Shown: in pieces, positions 45,261-46,027 of the stretch
How the letters are laid out: the number at the start of each line of letters is the position of its first letter
Position numbering within the stretch: position 1 is the stretch's first letter
Assembly: GCA_030533415.1 (NCBI GenBank)
Contig: JAUNJE010000020.1
Location: 1-46,027, forward strand
Length of the DNA: 46,027 bases
Reading direction: 5' to 3'
From: Eubacteriales bacterium
GTDB lineage: Bacteria > Bacillota > Clostridia > Oscillospirales > Oscillospiraceae
Program-made: the position numbers and the translations under genes
Notes under the pieces: generated by a model
The model's database searches: none
Told to the model about the DNA's origin: nothing
The model's input: only the letters and a program-made list of their open reading frames with translations

Positions 45261-46027
45261 TTATTTCTTCTTCAGCAAAGGAGCGACCAGGCCCTTGGCG
45301 GCATTGATCCTGGCCACCAGCGGGATCTTGGACGAGCAGATGTATTCACAGCACTTGCAGGAGAAGCAGTCCATGACGTTTAACTTCAGCAGCGCTTCGG
45401 CGTCCCCCAGCTCCGCGTACTTCGCGATGTTCAAAGGCTCCAGCTCCATGGGACATACATCCACGCAGCGGCCGCACTTGATGCATTCCTGCGTCTCGGT
45501 GTGGTCAGCAGCAATGGCGATGACGCCGTTGGAGCCTTTGATAATGGGGACGTTGGTATCGTTTAAGGGAGCGCCCATCATGGGACCGCCCATCTTCAAC
45601 ACCACATCTTCGCCGGTGATACCGCCGCAGTAATCGATCAGCTCCTGGACGTTGGTACCCAGCTTCACCATAAAGTTGCCGGGATTCTTGATGTATTCAC
45701 CGGTGACGGTGACAACCCGCTCTACCAGGGGCATGCCCTTTTGGATGGCGTCGGAAATGGCCTTAGCGGTGGAGGTGTTGCTGACGACACAGCCCACATC
45801 TGCCGGCAGCTTGCCGCTGGGGACCTGACGGCCCATGACCTTCTTGATGAGCATCTTTTCAGCGCCCTCGGGGTACTGGGTTTTGGCGGGGCAGACGCGA
45901 ATATTGCTGTATGGGGCTACCTTCTGCTCCATTACGGCGATGGCGTCGGGCTTGTTGTCCTCAATGAGGATCACGCCCTCGGGAGCATCGACGGCCTTCA
46001 TCATGGCACGCAGGCCATAGACAATAT
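45261..46027 (-). CDS. rnfC2: RnfC-like NADH-binding/ferredoxin subunit (3' part, truncated by window edge)
   Basis: At least 255 residues without their N-terminus, which lies beyond the window. Seen: the RnfC-type block YSNIRVCPAKTQYPEGAEKML, a SLBB-like segment NPGNFMVKLGTNVQELIDYCGG, and two 4Fe-4S motifs, CIKCGRCVDVCP and CFSCKCCEYICS. Ordinary Rnf operons follow rnfC with rnfD, G, E, A and B. Here metV and metF follow instead, as in the RnfC2-MetV-MetF reductase of acetogens. So I call it RnfC2-like. The gene name follows from neighbours, not from a search. Confidence 0.85.
   Translation of the reverse strand, partial: IVYGLRAMMKAVDAPEGVILIEDNKPDAIAVMEQKVAPYSNIRVCPAKTQYPEGAEKMLIKKVMGRQVPSGKLPADVGCVVSNTSTAKAISDAIQKGMPLVERVVTVTGEYIKNPGNFMVKLGTNVQELIDYCGGITGEDVVLKMGGPMMGAPLNDTNVPIIKGSNGVIAIAADHTETQECIKCGRCVDVCPMELEPLNIAKYAELGDAEALLKLNVMDCFSCKCCEYICSSKIPLVARINAAKGLVAPLLKKK

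Noticed and set aside
1-46027. tRNA, rRNA, CRISPR, insertion-sequence or prophage elements
   Set aside because: I looked for cloverleaf-like GGTTCGA arms, regularly spaced repeats, transposase motifs and integrase genes and found none that I could support by eye.

Overview
The window reads as chromosome of a GC-rich, endospore-forming, anaerobic Clostridia-type Firmicute, most likely in the Oscillospirales (inference from gene content; no taxonomic search was run). Evidence: sporulation genes spoIVB, yabP, yabQ, ytvI and spoVB; AGGAGG-type ribosome sites almost everywhere, with frequent TTG and GTG starts; an IscS-IscU-IscR iron-sulfur unit; and an acetogen-type MetF-MetV-RnfC methylene-THF reductase set. 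I see no rRNA, tRNA, CRISPR array, insertion sequence or prophage, and no gene-free stretch reaches 300 bases.

Layout. 1-2045: 5' part of spoIVB (minus, cut by the window edge), divergent from a free methionine-R-sulfoxide reductase and a GNAT gene. 2229-4403: isc operon behind a consensus promoter overlaid by a repeated putative IscR site. 4578-9611 (minus): a three-gene operon of a TerB-N/TerB-C type protein, a DUF2791-type (BREX-like) P-loop ATPase and an Lhr-like SF2 helicase, the best candidate here for a little-described DNA-processing or defence system. 9776-13980: MarR regulator plus a heterodimeric ABC exporter, with two AGGTACCT palindromes around the promoter. 14100-18575 (minus): an SLH-domain surface protein, then an operon of an HdeD-like membrane protein, a phosphopantetheinyl transferase fused to a methyltransferase, TatD and a lipoprotein.

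18655-21523 (plus): yabP-yabQ-divIC-S1 protein with a SigE-like promoter, then an SDR reductase and rpiB. 21572-24837 (minus): a GNAT gene, infC-rpmI-rplT with a leader attenuator and an apparent AUC start codon, an ACT-less aspartokinase and a separate ACT-domain protein. 24959-36827 (plus): ytvI, then a long collinear run recJ-rel-small membrane protein-dtd-MBL hydrolase-hemZ-amidohydrolase-like protein-spoVB, followed by hup-rqcP. The amidohydrolase-like protein has lost several metal or catalytic residues and looks like a pseudoenzyme.

36933-43486: three ECF sigma/membrane-partner pairs within 6.6 kb. Two are tandem paralogous pairs whose partners carry about 620-residue ectodomains with DxDGDG-type motifs. 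43710-46027 (minus): metF, metV and a partial rnfC-like gene, a one-carbon (Wood-Ljungdahl methyl branch) reductase module.

How the genes work together: most of the window is housekeeping and sporulation. The accessory or less understood parts are the TerB-ATPase-helicase operon, the PPTase-methyltransferase fusion, the degenerate amidohydrolase and the sigma/anti-sigma cluster.
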